Positions 10,670 through 20,690 of a stretch of DNA of 64,000 nt are shown here, piece by piece (position 1 is the first letter of the stretch; the number at the start of each line of letters is the position of its first letter). Made by a program: the position numbers and the translations under genes. The notes beneath the pieces are model-generated. The model searched no databases. It was not told the origin of the DNA and saw only the letters and a program-made list of their open reading frames with translations. The DNA lies in the IMG/VR virus record IMGVR_UViG_3300028837_003833, positions 62,001-126,000 of that record; one strand, given 5' to 3'. The DNA comes from a virus.

Positions 10670-13201
10670 TTACCCACTATATGTAGATTCGTTTTGATTA
10701 GTTTCTCTTGTACATGGATCAGGATTATTACTTGGAACATCTATCATAGTCCTGGTCGCTAACTCTATATCATTTCTCTGTACTAATCCCTCCGTAGGTC
10801 TATCATAATTATACATGTTAGGATTACTCTGGGGATTCATAGCTTGACGTTTATCATCTACATTTTTATATAGATCATCTATATAATCTTTATGTGCAGA
10901 TGAAATTACTTCAGAACTTTCTTCTACATAAGTATCTACAGATTCAAGTTCTCCATCTAATCCTTGATTAGCTTCACTACTAACCCCACAAGAACAATCT
11001 TTATCTCTCAAACCAGAGGCATTAAGTACTATATCGATTTCCTGGTTAATTCTACCTGTAGAGGTAGTAAGATCTCTCATTTGACCGTTTTTAGTCAAAA
11101 CTAAATTAGCACCATAAGGGAAAGTTCCAATGTGACGATATCCAAGTTTATCCGTATATGGAACAGAATCTCCCGTAATCATAACAAGTTCATTTGACGT
11201 AAATGTAGCATCGTCTCCTGCTTGATTAACCTGATCCTGTGTTCTCTGTCTAACTTTAGCTCTTTCTAACCGCCACAACCCAACTATTCCCGGTCCACTA
11301 TATACTCCTGATTCTTCGGAGGCTATTTGTTTTTTTAATTCATTGATATAAGCATCTATATCCTTATAATCATACTTAGACTCCGGAAATGTACCCTTTT
11401 TAAGCTCTTTACTAATAATTTGAAGACCTTGAACCCTTATCTGATCCTCAGTTAAAAACCCCTGCTTTAAATAATTTGCAATCTCAGCATCAGACATTTG
11501 AGAATCTTTTATATACTGTGACATCTCGGTCTCTTTATCCCGTAAAACACAAGAGTATAAAACATCCCCTCTTACTGAACCTGGAATACGACTATTACCA
11601 TCATCAAATACTCTCTCTCTTTTAAATTGAAGGGAAAGGTCAGTCGTAGCTGCTGATCCAAAAGTAAAATTATGATTTATACCTGTTACATAATAAAAAG
11701 TATCTATATGCTCTAAATAAACCGGATACCCTAATCTAATTTCAGGTCTTAATGGTATAGAGACACTACCTGTATATGCTTGACCATTTCTCCGTGCCAT
11801 CTCTGCTGCAGCTATCATTTTTAATTGCTTTGCATTCATGCCATATGGTACACTAACCTGCTCAGATCTTATACCCATCTTAGCAATAGACGCAAAGTCA
11901 GCATGAAACCCTACAGCTTCAAGAGACGACAATGATTGATACCTAGGACCTGTCACTACAAGGTAATTTATAATAGAATTCGAATCAAATGACGCATTGT
12001 AATTTATTACATCATTAGGTCCTACGCGATAATAAGGAACATTTCCAGAAGCTACATCAAGATTATAAAAAGGAGGTTTAAAAACGATCTCTCCATTTGT
12101 ATCAACAAAAAATTCCATAAACGTTTTTTCACATATAGTGGTCGCAATCTCTATTTTAGAAAACACGGTAGCTTCAGCACCATTACCAAATAAATCAAAA
12201 AGTCCATAGGGCTGTACTCTTGCTAGTAATCCAAAGTCAAGATCAAGTTTAGCACTTGTATCGGTATGATCTTGCTTATCAGTATCTTTTTTATCCAAAA
12301 AAGTTAAGAGCTTGTTCTTAACAGTTTCAAAAGAAATAGGACCTCTTAAACCATACATTTTTAAGGGGATATTCGCAAGTTGATTTTTTACAAGAACAGG
12401 GTCCTCTGAATTAGGAACATCAAAACCAAATCGTTTATTCCAGTATTCTATAACATTTGCGGTTAAAGGTCCAAAAGTATCTCTTGTAGGTAATATAGAA
12501 TCAGGAAGTTCAGCACTCTTAGACCAATTAGGATAAACAAAATTGTAATATGCTGCTGCTCCATTCTCTCTATGTTGTATAAAAAAGTTATCTACAAATA
12601 AAGCATAAATAATTTCCCAAGCAGACATCTTTTCAAAAACAGAGGGAAATCTTAATTGAGTGGCTCCTCCAAAAAAGGAACTTTGAACACTCGGATTAAT
12701 GGTAATTTTTTGGTACTTCCACCAACATAAAAAATCTTCACAAGAAATACTTAGAGTAAAATTACCATCAGAATAATTCTCTTGTACACCCGTAATCATA
12801 CCCCAAAAAACAGGATAATATCTTGGAGTATAATTATACTCCGGTTCGAGATATCTACCTTTCATATAAATCTTAACTTCCATCATAGGCATAAAAAAAG
12901 GTACTCTCGTCCCATTAGGCATACTTATATAATAATCTTCGTGTAGTCCCTTATACATTGGAGCTATAATTTCAATACTAGCTCTTGATGCTCCTGGAGG
13001 AGATATAGCAGCACTTACATTTACTGATACAATACCGCCTCGTATATCGATGTCCTTTGTACCCTTAGCTTCCATAGGAGAAATAACTCTTGATGCCAAA
13101 GCCCCGTTTATTACAACAAAAACATCAGGAGCTAATTTAAGGACATTCCTACGATAACTAAACTCTTTAAGCGTAAATAATCCGGACCTTACAATTGCCA
13201 T
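10670..13201 (-). CDS. Baseplate hub protein (gp27/gpD-like)
   Basis: 843 residues, just upstream of the spike gene (3-base gap). The N-terminal half contains beta-rich segments (SVNVSAAISPPGASRASIEI, YYPVFWGMITGVQENYSDG) and a later segment with VTGINHNFTFGSAATTDLSLQF, the pattern seen in phage late-control D/gp27 hub proteins where a series of beta domains forms the ring that holds the spike. The C-terminal 250 residues are helical and low in conserved features, with a CSCG motif. Hub assignment rests on fold-like pattern plus gene order; sequence-level homology was not tested. Confidence 0.7.
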   Translation of the reverse strand: MAIVRSGLFTLKEFSYRRNVLKLAPDVFVVINGALASRVISPMEAKGTKDIDIRGGIVSVNVSAAISPPGASRASIEIIAPMYKGLHEDYYISMPNGTRVPFFMPMMEVKIYMKGRYLEPEYNYTPRYYPVFWGMITGVQENYSDGNFTLSISCEDFLCWWKYQKITINPSVQSSFFGGATQLRFPSVFEKMSAWEIIYALFVDNFFIQHRENGAAAYYNFVYPNWSKSAELPDSILPTRDTFGPLTANVIEYWNKRFGFDVPNSEDPVLVKNQLANIPLKMYGLRGPISFETVKNKLLTFLDKKDTDKQDHTDTSAKLDLDFGLLARVQPYGLFDLFGNGAEATVFSKIEIATTICEKTFMEFFVDTNGEIVFKPPFYNLDVASGNVPYYRVGPNDVINYNASFDSNSIINYLVVTGPRYQSLSSLEAVGFHADFASIAKMGIRSEQVSVPYGMNAKQLKMIAAAEMARRNGQAYTGSVSIPLRPEIRLGYPVYLEHIDTFYYVTGINHNFTFGSAATTDLSLQFKRERVFDDGNSRIPGSVRGDVLYSCVLRDKETEMSQYIKDSQMSDAEIANYLKQGFLTEDQIRVQGLQIISKELKKGTFPESKYDYKDIDAYINELKKQIASEESGVYSGPGIVGLWRLERAKVRQRTQDQVNQAGDDATFTSNELVMITGDSVPYTDKLGYRHIGTFPYGANLVLTKNGQMRDLTTSTGRINQEIDIVLNASGLRDKDCSCGVSSEANQGLDGELESVDTYVEESSEVISSAHKDYIDDLYKNVDDKRQAMNPQSNPNMYNYDRPTEGLVQRNDIELATRTMIDVPSNNPDPCTRETNQNESTYSG

Positions 13202-13221
13202 TACATTAATCCCTTAATTTT

Positions 13222-14667
13222 TTATTTTGGAAATACCTGATGTGGACTATATTGAGCTAAACCATCATGCTTAGCATAAAGCTCTGTAAAATCTAAAGCA
13301 AGATCATCATTAATAACTTTATTACCATTAACTGCCATACCATGTAAAGTATTCCACATCCTATTAAGATACGGGGTTGCTTCTATCCTAAGTGTATCTC
13401 TATAATTATAATTACCCCCCCTTATTTCACGTACTTCAAAATCACAATGTTGATGATATTTACCACCATCAGTACCTTCTCTACCAACTATAGTACCTAT
13501 ATCAACTTGATCTCCTTTTACTAAATTTATACTCTGAGGACGAAGATGAAAATATCGAACATAAATAGATTTACCCTCTGGACTTACAGATTTTACCAAA
13601 ACATAATTAGAACCACCATAAGAGTAGCTCTTTTGAACATAAATTACAGAGCCACTTGTAGCAGAATAAATTCTTCCGGTATGCGTCCTAAAGTCACACT
13701 TTTTTTCATGCCCTTCACCATCTAACCATCCTCGAGTAATCCAAAATCTTCCTTCCGGAATTTTAGATACGGGTTTTTCTCCTCTAGCTACAGAAGAAGA
13801 TTCTTCTCCTCTCGCTTCTTCATCAGTATAATCATAATCTGATATATTATACCTCTCTTCCGGATAATATTCATTAAGCTCCTCTTCATCTAAACCTAAA
13901 ATGCTCTTAAATCCAATATTAGCACCCTGTAAAGCCGTACGAACGTTAATATTAAGATAATTATCCTGCTTTTTGACGTGACCTTCAATACCCTGAAGAT
14001 CTACACCAAAACTTGACACTATAAAATCAAAGTTATAATCCATACAATAGGGCTTCGTGGGAATATCATTCAAAGTAAAAGTATTAAAAGATCCTATATA
14101 AATTGATTCATCATATTCTATTTTTATGCTATCCATTACATTAATAACTCGACTTGTACCATCTTTAAAATATGAAGGATTTTCAGCACCATCTAAAAAA
14201 TACCAACCATTATTTTTGAATATGCCCACTATATCAACAATATTAATAAAACTTGGAGACCTTCGTCTATAAGCATTAGTCAGACCTCCCCCTCCAGAAC
14301 CTGTATATAAATAGAATCCAGCTGATGTACCACTTATTGAAAGTGTAGCTTGTTCATTACCCCAAGCCGTATTTACCCACCCTTTTCGGGTATACGCATT
14401 GTTAAATTTCTGCTGCTGTCCTGTAACCATATCATCAGGATTAATGAATAAAATAAGAGAAATAACGTCTAACTGAGTTTCACTATCAAATATTGATATA
14501 ATGAAAGGTTTATACTCTGAAGGAAGATTAACAGAAGTTTTCCAATCCTTAATATCAACAGAGAATTCATCATTTACCAGGGTATTAAAAAATAAACTTC
14601 CACCTTGCCTATACAGAAGTTCCTCTAATGTATCACGAGTATGTGTAAGTATTTTACTAGTTATCAT
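13222..14667 (-). CDS. Tail protein with M23 peptidase-like domain
   Basis: 481 residues. The N-terminal 200 residues share a domain with the next gene (14664-15515): both have a segment 'T..gWVe..WGnE...i.fsGsT/S..F'. The C-terminal part (about 305-430) resembles M23 (lysostaphin-type) peptidases: a SGSVIYV core, YFHL at 372-375, VKGDQVDIGTIVGREGTDG, then H405-Q-H407 followed by DFEVR. The first metal-ligand motif is unusual, H320-x4-D325 rather than HxxxD, so activity is uncertain. It would cut peptidoglycan cross-links during injection. An acidic linker with ARGEE/ARGEK repeats joins the two parts. Confidence 0.75.
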   Translation of the reverse strand: MITSKILTHTRDTLEELLYRQGGSLFFNTLVNDEFSVDIKDWKTSVNLPSEYKPFIISIFDSETQLDVISLILFINPDDMVTGQQQKFNNAYTRKGWVNTAWGNEQATLSISGTSAGFYLYTGSGGGGLTNAYRRRSPSFINIVDIVGIFKNNGWYFLDGAENPSYFKDGTSRVINVMDSIKIEYDESIYIGSFNTFTLNDIPTKPYCMDYNFDFIVSSFGVDLQGIEGHVKKQDNYLNINVRTALQGANIGFKSILGLDEEELNEYYPEERYNISDYDYTDEEARGEESSSVARGEKPVSKIPEGRFWITRGWLDGEGHEKKCDFRTHTGRIYSATSGSVIYVQKSYSYGGSNYVLVKSVSPEGKSIYVRYFHLRPQSINLVKGDQVDIGTIVGREGTDGGKYHQHCDFEVREIRGGNYNYRDTLRIEATPYLNRMWNTLHGMAVNGNKVINDDLALDFTELYAKHDGLAQYSPHQVFPK

Positions 14668-15515
14668 TTTCCAACAGTCCAGATAGTTTTTTCAGCTTTA
14701 AAAACAGAAGTATAAATAAGCCTAAAGGGAGTAGAAGAAGATTCAGTTGTATCAAATGATTCAAAGTATCCTATTAAAGTCACATAATCAAAACTTATTC
14801 TATTATATAATCTTTCTCGAATCATACCATGTCTCGGATGATTACCTGTAGCAGAAGGATTCTGTAATAAATATCTATTTACAACACTATAATCATACAT
14901 TTCATCTACAGATCCAATTGGCATAGGAGAAGAAGCATAACCATTAGGTTCTTGATATAAATAACCATTAGTTCTATAGATATTTACTAAAGATTTGAGT
15001 AGTTTATAAGATTCTGAGTAATTTCTACTCACAGAAGATAATCCTGTGTAATTATCTTGATTCAATCGAGCATTAAAAGAATAAGTAGATCCCGAAAAAT
15101 TTATAGAATCTATCTCATCTCCCCAATGCTCTTCCACCCATCGAGTCATGGTATTATATCTATTTATTTTTTTTGCAGAATTTATAATCATTGATTCAGG
15201 ATTAGGAGTAAGTTTAAGGGCTTCTAATCTCGATCCATCCTGATATTCAATAAGAATAGGTTTTATATTAGAATCTACCCAATCAATTATCATAGGAGTT
15301 TCATTAGGGACTTTTCTAACATAAGGAGGTCTTAATTCAACAATAGAAAAATTATTATTTGAACTTTGACATATCTTCCAATTTTCAGTGGGACCTAACA
15401 CAAGAAGAGTATCAAGGTCATCTTTTTTATATTCCTCTGGAAGAGTTATAGCATTAATATATTTTTGAAAAGAAGCAGGAGTTATGTTCGCTATTGTTGT
15501 ATTTTCTTCAGCCAT
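14664..15515 (-). CDS. Tail structural protein, paralogue of the M23 protein's N-terminal domain
   Basis: 283 residues. It overlaps the start of the downstream gene by 4 bases (ATGA). Shared motif with that gene: a Pro-rich PNPESMIIN segment, then 'RYNTMTRWVEEHWGDEIDSI' and 'FSGSTYSF', followed by a helix ending NGYLYQE. The shared domain probably sits on the tail tube or the hub side, as in LysM/gp53-like tail-end proteins. No peptidase domain is present here. Duplication followed by fusion to M23 in one copy is inferred. Confidence 0.7.
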   Translation of the reverse strand: MAEENTTIANITPASFQKYINAITLPEEYKKDDLDTLLVLGPTENWKICQSSNNNFSIVELRPPYVRKVPNETPMIIDWVDSNIKPILIEYQDGSRLEALKLTPNPESMIINSAKKINRYNTMTRWVEEHWGDEIDSINFSGSTYSFNARLNQDNYTGLSSVSRNYSESYKLLKSLVNIYRTNGYLYQEPNGYASSPMPIGSVDEMYDYSVVNRYLLQNPSATGNHPRHGMIRERLYNRISFDYVTLIGYFESFDTTESSSTPFRLIYTSVFKAEKTIWTVGK

Positions 15516-15523
15516 ATTTCAAA

Positions 15524-18500
15524 CTACCTTCTTTTCTGTTTATCGAAATACATTCTTTCAAAAGACTGTTCTATCGCAGGCTTTATCTTTTTTAAAATAT
15601 CCTCTGCATCACCCGTTATTGATTCTATGTTAATATTTACAGGGATAACGGGAGCTTGATTCTTATCATTACCTGAAGTGGGACTTTTCATTTTAGATAA
15701 AGCACTCTGAGAAAAAGCACCAAAATCTCCACCTGTACCCATAGACATGCTTCTAGCGTTTACCACAACATCGCCTTTACTAAGAAGAGCATAACCACTT
15801 GACATAGCTCTATAATCTTTATTAGGCTTTACAGATTCAGTTGTGATATCTACACCGTATGCCTTCTCCCTTTTAAACTTATCTCTTTTTTCTTTAAGAT
15901 ACTGAGCAGTTGCCATTAGTTTATCTCGTTCAACACCTGTAGATTCAGAAGCCTTTTTTTCTACAGATGCTAATTGAGTTAATATTTTTTCTTTTTTATT
16001 GTAAATAGCCATAACATTTTTAACAGACTGCTGCTGAAGCTCCGCTTCTTGATAGAGATTAGCTCCTGCAATACCTCTTTTTATATCCTCAACACCCTGT
16101 ATCCTACGTGCTATGTCACTGCGTTTTTCTTTATCTTCTAAAGGAGTTTTCTTTAATTCATTTCTAAGTATCATCTCTTTTTCTATAAGTTTTCCAAGAG
16201 TTTTATAATCTTCACTCTTTCTAAATTCTTCTTCAGTTCTAACTCCTTTAGCACCCATTTTATTTGCTATAGCCGTAACGAAACCCAGGATAGCACCAGT
16301 ACTTCGTGCTGTAGCAATAGCAGCTTGAGCAGCACCTTTTTGAATATCATTACCAGCAAGAAAATATTCTGCATTCTCTTTATTAATCCCAATAAAATCT
16401 TCAATGGTACGAGTATTCTTTACAAGATCATCTAATCTGCTAGCCTGCTCCTTGTCACCTTCACCTGTTACTTTTTCTACATTACCAAGGGCACTTAAAG
16501 TAATATCTTCAATATTATTTATTACTCCTGAATAACCTTTTTCCAAGAATTCCTGGACTGCCTTGGGAAATTTATCAAGATAATCGTAAATTCTACCTAC
16601 ATCCATATCTCCTGCATATGCTGATAAACCATCTTTTATTGCTTTCATATCCATCTGACCTGTTTTCATACCATCAGTAATAATCTCCTGTATCTTATCA
16701 CCAAATTCAGAACGCTTACCCTCTGGAAGAACCTCATCAAGATCCTTAGCCATTCTTTTAATTCCCTCTCTTGAGGTCTTAACTGTACCAATCATCTTCA
16801 TAGCAAATTCATCAGATACACCTAGAATAACCTTCATATGCTCTACCATAGCACGAGTATCTCCGAATATATCCGGACCACCTTTTGATTTTAATTTCTT
16901 AAAATAGTCCCCCAATTTGTCGCCTACTTTATCAGATATCAACTCAAGATACATAGCCATATCCTGAGCATTAGATTTAGCAGCAGCACTCGCCATAGCA
17001 TAGGTTTTTTCTGTAGTAACCAATTGTTTCTCTTCAGCAGAAATTTCATTCTTTATTAAATCTATTGCCTTTTTATTACCACTTTTCTCAGCTTCTGCTA
17101 AACCTTTTCTTTTTGCCGCTAAAGAATCTAAGTGCTTCGCTATAGCAGCTTTTGAGTCGGATTCTAACTTTACAAAATCTTTTCTATAAGCTTCTACTCC
17201 ACCAGACATATTCATAAAAGCAACTCTTGTATTATTATCCATATCTTTAAAGAGATTGGTCAACTCCTGGGTTTGCTTCTGGGCATCTTTAAAACCCATA
17301 CCCCCCTGATCCTGAAAATTCTTAAGAGTATTGGATGCTGAAGTAAGAAATTTACCATAATAACTTAAAGCTTCTGCAGCTGCATAAGTAGCTTGATAAA
17401 ACTTTTGAGACTGTATCCCCGCTAATGATGCATCATATGCTAAAACCTTAAAACTATCTGAAGCTTCATCCAAAGTGGATCTTAAATCAGTCATTTGCTC
17501 ACCAAGCATGGCTCCTGCTTCTTGCATAGAAACCCCAAAATCAAGATGAACTTTAGCAGAATCCTCAATCAACTTATTATATCCTCCAGCTACGTTTTTC
17601 ATTACTCCCTGAAGACTCATACCCGCTTCCGCTATACCCTGAAACATTCCCATTATATCTTCAGATTTCAAGCCATACTTAAGATTTCTCTGTAAATTAA
17701 ATATTGAATCTGTAAACTTATCCATAGCTTTATCTATATTACCCATCATTACCGTAGGACCATGAAGCTTAGCAAACGTTTGATTAAATTGTTTTAAAAA
17801 TTTATCTAATCTATTTACCAAACTAGCTACAGCTTTAATAGCTGATACTACTAAACCTATCCATCCTATAGCTCCTAATGCCTTAAATGCTACACCCAAT
17901 GTCCTCACAATACCTGTAAAACCAGCAGCAGTCTTACCTGTAGCTCCCATAATCTCATTTAATTTACTGAGATCTTTACCTGAACCTCTATAAGATTTAG
18001 CACTTTCAATCTTTTGAGATAAACTTGTTTTACTACTGAACATTGTTTTCAAATTTCCAAGCTGACTCTCACGTAATTGTCTGGCTTTTCCGTATTGAGT
18101 ATCCCTTAAATTGCCGCCTTGTTTTATAGTCTCATCTATTATTCCATGAGCTCCTTTTGAAACCTTACGTTTTAATAAATCACCCTGTACACTGGCGATA
18201 CCCTCCATAGTATCAAGCTGCTCTTTTAGATCTTTACTCTCTTCCTCAGTCATCTGTTCGTTTGCTACTAAAAGATCATACTGCTCTTTCATTATTTCAA
18301 TACGTCGCTTAGTAAGATCATTAAGATTATTCATAGACCCAATATCTGAACTATCTACCAGGGCAAGTTTATCAAAAGTCCCTTGCATTGTTTTAGCATT
18401 ACCATTTAACTTGTTAATAGAATCTTTAGCTTTATTTAAATCCTTTACATACCCCTCCATGGATCTTTGAGTATTAATTATAGCTTCTCTATTTTCCTTT

Positions 18501-18862
18501 AAAATCTTATTAGCCTTTTTATACTCATCACTTCCTTTTCCACTATTTTTTCGTACTTTCTTTGCAGTAAGTACGAGTTTTTCCTGATCTTCTTTTAATG
18601 ATTTATATTTATCTGAAGATTTTTCTAACTCTTTATGCGTATTTTTTAAAGAAGAAGATAAACTTTCCTCTTTATCTAAAAGATCTCTTTGAGCAGTAGC
18701 TGATGCTGACATTGCATCTGTATATCTTTTACGTACATTAGTACCTTGTAACATAAGGGTATTTAAATTTTTCTCAATTCTAAGAATATTCTCTTGAGTA
18801 GATTTCAATCTATTAAGCTCTTTTATTTGATCTTGTATCTCTTTAATATTCATTTCCGGCAC
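15524..18862 (-). CDS. Tape measure protein
   Basis: 1,112 residues. The first 300 residues are long Lys/Glu-rich coiled coil, followed by an Ala/Gly-rich hydrophobic segment (near residues 320-350, GFTGIVRTLGVAFKALGAIG), more helical sequence, and an Ala-rich zone near 875-910. Length, coiled coil plus membrane-like segments, and position between two small assembly-type genes and the hub/baseplate genes are typical of the tape measure that sets tail length and enters the cell envelope at injection. No peptidoglycan hydrolase motif was seen in it. Confidence 0.88.
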   Translation of the reverse strand: MPEMNIKEIQDQIKELNRLKSTQENILRIEKNLNTLMLQGTNVRKRYTDAMSASATAQRDLLDKEESLSSSLKNTHKELEKSSDKYKSLKEDQEKLVLTAKKVRKNSGKGSDEYKKANKILKENREAIINTQRSMEGYVKDLNKAKDSINKLNGNAKTMQGTFDKLALVDSSDIGSMNNLNDLTKRRIEIMKEQYDLLVANEQMTEEESKDLKEQLDTMEGIASVQGDLLKRKVSKGAHGIIDETIKQGGNLRDTQYGKARQLRESQLGNLKTMFSSKTSLSQKIESAKSYRGSGKDLSKLNEIMGATGKTAAGFTGIVRTLGVAFKALGAIGWIGLVVSAIKAVASLVNRLDKFLKQFNQTFAKLHGPTVMMGNIDKAMDKFTDSIFNLQRNLKYGLKSEDIMGMFQGIAEAGMSLQGVMKNVAGGYNKLIEDSAKVHLDFGVSMQEAGAMLGEQMTDLRSTLDEASDSFKVLAYDASLAGIQSQKFYQATYAAAEALSYYGKFLTSASNTLKNFQDQGGMGFKDAQKQTQELTNLFKDMDNNTRVAFMNMSGGVEAYRKDFVKLESDSKAAIAKHLDSLAAKRKGLAEAEKSGNKKAIDLIKNEISAEEKQLVTTEKTYAMASAAAKSNAQDMAMYLELISDKVGDKLGDYFKKLKSKGGPDIFGDTRAMVEHMKVILGVSDEFAMKMIGTVKTSREGIKRMAKDLDEVLPEGKRSEFGDKIQEIITDGMKTGQMDMKAIKDGLSAYAGDMDVGRIYDYLDKFPKAVQEFLEKGYSGVINNIEDITLSALGNVEKVTGEGDKEQASRLDDLVKNTRTIEDFIGINKENAEYFLAGNDIQKGAAQAAIATARSTGAILGFVTAIANKMGAKGVRTEEEFRKSEDYKTLGKLIEKEMILRNELKKTPLEDKEKRSDIARRIQGVEDIKRGIAGANLYQEAELQQQSVKNVMAIYNKKEKILTQLASVEKKASESTGVERDKLMATAQYLKEKRDKFKREKAYGVDITTESVKPNKDYRAMSSGYALLSKGDVVVNARSMSMGTGGDFGAFSQSALSKMKSPTSGNDKNQAPVIPVNINIESITGDAEDILKKIKPAIEQSFERMYFDKQKRR

Positions 18863-19916
18863 CCTTCATATCAGGACGTATAATCTTGGTACTTATTTTT
18901 CTTAATACACGCTCTTTCATTTCATCTTTCTCTTTACCTGCCATATATGTCTTATCTGGGTCTACATTCTTTTTTTTATTTAATATTTTATTTAGTTCAA
19001 TAGTTGATATGGGTTTTGAAGGTTCTAATAAATCAAGATCTGCAATCTCGATATTTTTCCTAAACGCTTTTTGTCTTTCTTCAACATTCTTTTTAGCTGC
19101 TTCTGCTCTCTTTTTCTGATTTTCCATCCATTGATCTATATATAAATCATGTTTATCTTTTTTCCCTGTCATCTGACGGGAAAGCTCTCTTACTAAATCT
19201 TCCCGAGAAACTAATGGAGCAGTCCATTCTTCCCTTTTTTTATTATTCTCCTCTATTCTTTTTCTATCGAACCCGTATTTACAAATTTCATCCCTTAACT
19301 CTTTAAGCTCATTAGTATGTGTTTCAAAATTCTTTGATAATGTCTTAGCACTTTTATAATTTGAAGCCCCTACTATAAGAAGTGTCAAATTAAAATCTTT
19401 TCCATATTCCTGCTCTTCATCTAATCTTTTATTTATATTTATCCAGTTCTCCGTGACACTATTAATCCCTATAATATCAAGACCTCTCATACCAACAAAC
19501 GCTGATCGATTATACGGATCCAAAACAGACCATAAATATCTTGATTTAGTGGAATAACTAAATCCTTCAAGATAATCCAATGATTCTATATAGGCCTGGT
19601 TTAATTCATAGATCGCTTCAACAATCTTAAGAACAAACAGCCCCGGTAATTGACTATAAAATTTAAGTATATCAGAAAAGCACTCATTTCGATTCTCTAA
19701 TAAATTTATTCCATCTATCGAAACCGTACTATATGCTATGCTAAAAAGATTAATCTTAAATTTATCCTTATTAGAACAAAACATATTCATCTGATAGTAT
19801 TCTTTATCTGATATATTTTTTATTAATAGATCATGACCATTTACAAAAATTCTAACGGATAAAAACCCATAGGTAATTATCCGTTCAATATTTTCATATG
19901 CCTCTAATACTTCCAT
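18843..19916 (-). CDS. Tail assembly protein candidate
   Basis: 357 residues, overlapping the tape-measure start by 20 bases. The N-terminal 180 residues look globular. The C-terminal half is charged helix (NKKREEWTAPLVSREDLVRE, KKRAEAAKKNVEERQKAF). With the next upstream gene it occupies the place where tail assembly chaperones sit in myoviruses, immediately before the tape measure. No slippery site linking the two genes is obvious: they are separated by a stop and 4 bases. Function is by position only. Confidence 0.6.
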   Translation of the reverse strand: MEVLEAYENIERIITYGFLSVRIFVNGHDLLIKNISDKEYYQMNMFCSNKDKFKINLFSIAYSTVSIDGINLLENRNECFSDILKFYSQLPGLFVLKIVEAIYELNQAYIESLDYLEGFSYSTKSRYLWSVLDPYNRSAFVGMRGLDIIGINSVTENWININKRLDEEQEYGKDFNLTLLIVGASNYKSAKTLSKNFETHTNELKELRDEICKYGFDRKRIEENNKKREEWTAPLVSREDLVRELSRQMTGKKDKHDLYIDQWMENQKKRAEAAKKNVEERQKAFRKNIEIADLDLLEPSKPISTIELNKILNKKKNVDPDKTYMAGKEKDEMKERVLRKISTKIIRPDMKGAGNEY

Positions 19917-19920
19917 TTAA

Positions 19921-20514
19921 TTAAACCTGATCTACTTTATTATCTTCATCCTCTTTTATATCAATTTTAGTAAAAACTATAGGTTTATCTTCTGAATTTT
20001 CTTCAAGTTTATCCTTTGGAGTTTCTGTAGAAGCTTCATCATCTTCTTCTTGTCTTTTTTTATATTCCTTTTCCTTCTTTTTTCTTTCCGCCTCTCTTAC
20101 TTTTGGAGTCTTATACCAACTATATTCAATACCTTTATCAAGAGTATTTTCCACTTCTTCTTTAAAATCTATATATACCTCAAAAAGTTGTTCCAATATT
20201 TTAGGAGGAAGCTTTTTTAAAAACTCACGAAGATAAATAGCTTTTTCCTTTGTTTCGACTTTATCTTCTGTTTTTATCTCAACAATTTTAGGTATAATCT
20301 CACCACCAATACTTATGATAGCATAAGACAAAATCTGCATTCTAGTCTTCTCATAAAAAGCTAAGGGATCCTCAGAACTCTCAGGAAGAGCACTTACTAA
20401 TTGATCTTGCTCATAATTAAGAAGAGTAAGCTCAAATTTAATTTCATTAACAATAGCTTCCTTTTTGTAAGAAAATTTTTCTTCCAATGATTTAATGACG
20501 TCAAATAAAGACAT
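19921..20514 (-). CDS. Tail assembly chaperone candidate
   Basis: 197 residues, first gene after the intergenic region that follows the tail tube. The first 130 residues are helical with hydrophobic periodicity. The last 60 are highly charged and low complexity (KKKEKEYKKRQEEDDE then DEDNKVDQV). A good ribosome site (AGGAG) sits upstream of the ATG at 20514. Place and composition fit a tape-measure chaperone. No homology-based name can be given. Confidence 0.55.
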   Translation of the reverse strand: MSLFDVIKSLEEKFSYKKEAIVNEIKFELTLLNYEQDQLVSALPESSEDPLAFYEKTRMQILSYAIISIGGEIIPKIVEIKTEDKVETKEKAIYLREFLKKLPPKILEQLFEVYIDFKEEVENTLDKGIEYSWYKTPKVREAERKKKEKEYKKRQEEDDEASTETPKDKLEENSEDKPIVFTKIDIKEDEDNKVDQV

Positions 20515-20520
20515 GACAGT

Positions 20521-20690
20521 CTCCTTATATGAGATATGTTTTTATATGTAGAAATAAAGAAATACTATACAGAGGGTCTGTATAAAAGAGGGGGATGTAG
20601 ATATGAATATTTTATTTTATATAGTAAAAAATGTAATATATGTTATATTATTTGAATATTAGTAAGTCTCCCTCTTGGAGACAAAACCCT
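20521..20690 (-). other. Intergenic region with two hairpins downstream of the tail tube gene
   Basis: About 170 bases without a gene. On the minus strand a perfect 6-bp stem GTCTCC/GGAGAC with a 5-base loop lies at 20666-20682, just after the tube stop, but without a U-tract. A second hairpin TACAGA-ccc-TCTGTA lies near 20565-20583. Between them is AT-rich sequence that could hold a promoter for the chaperone/tape-measure operon. The GATAATAATC motif found elsewhere is not clearly present. Confidence 0.45.
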
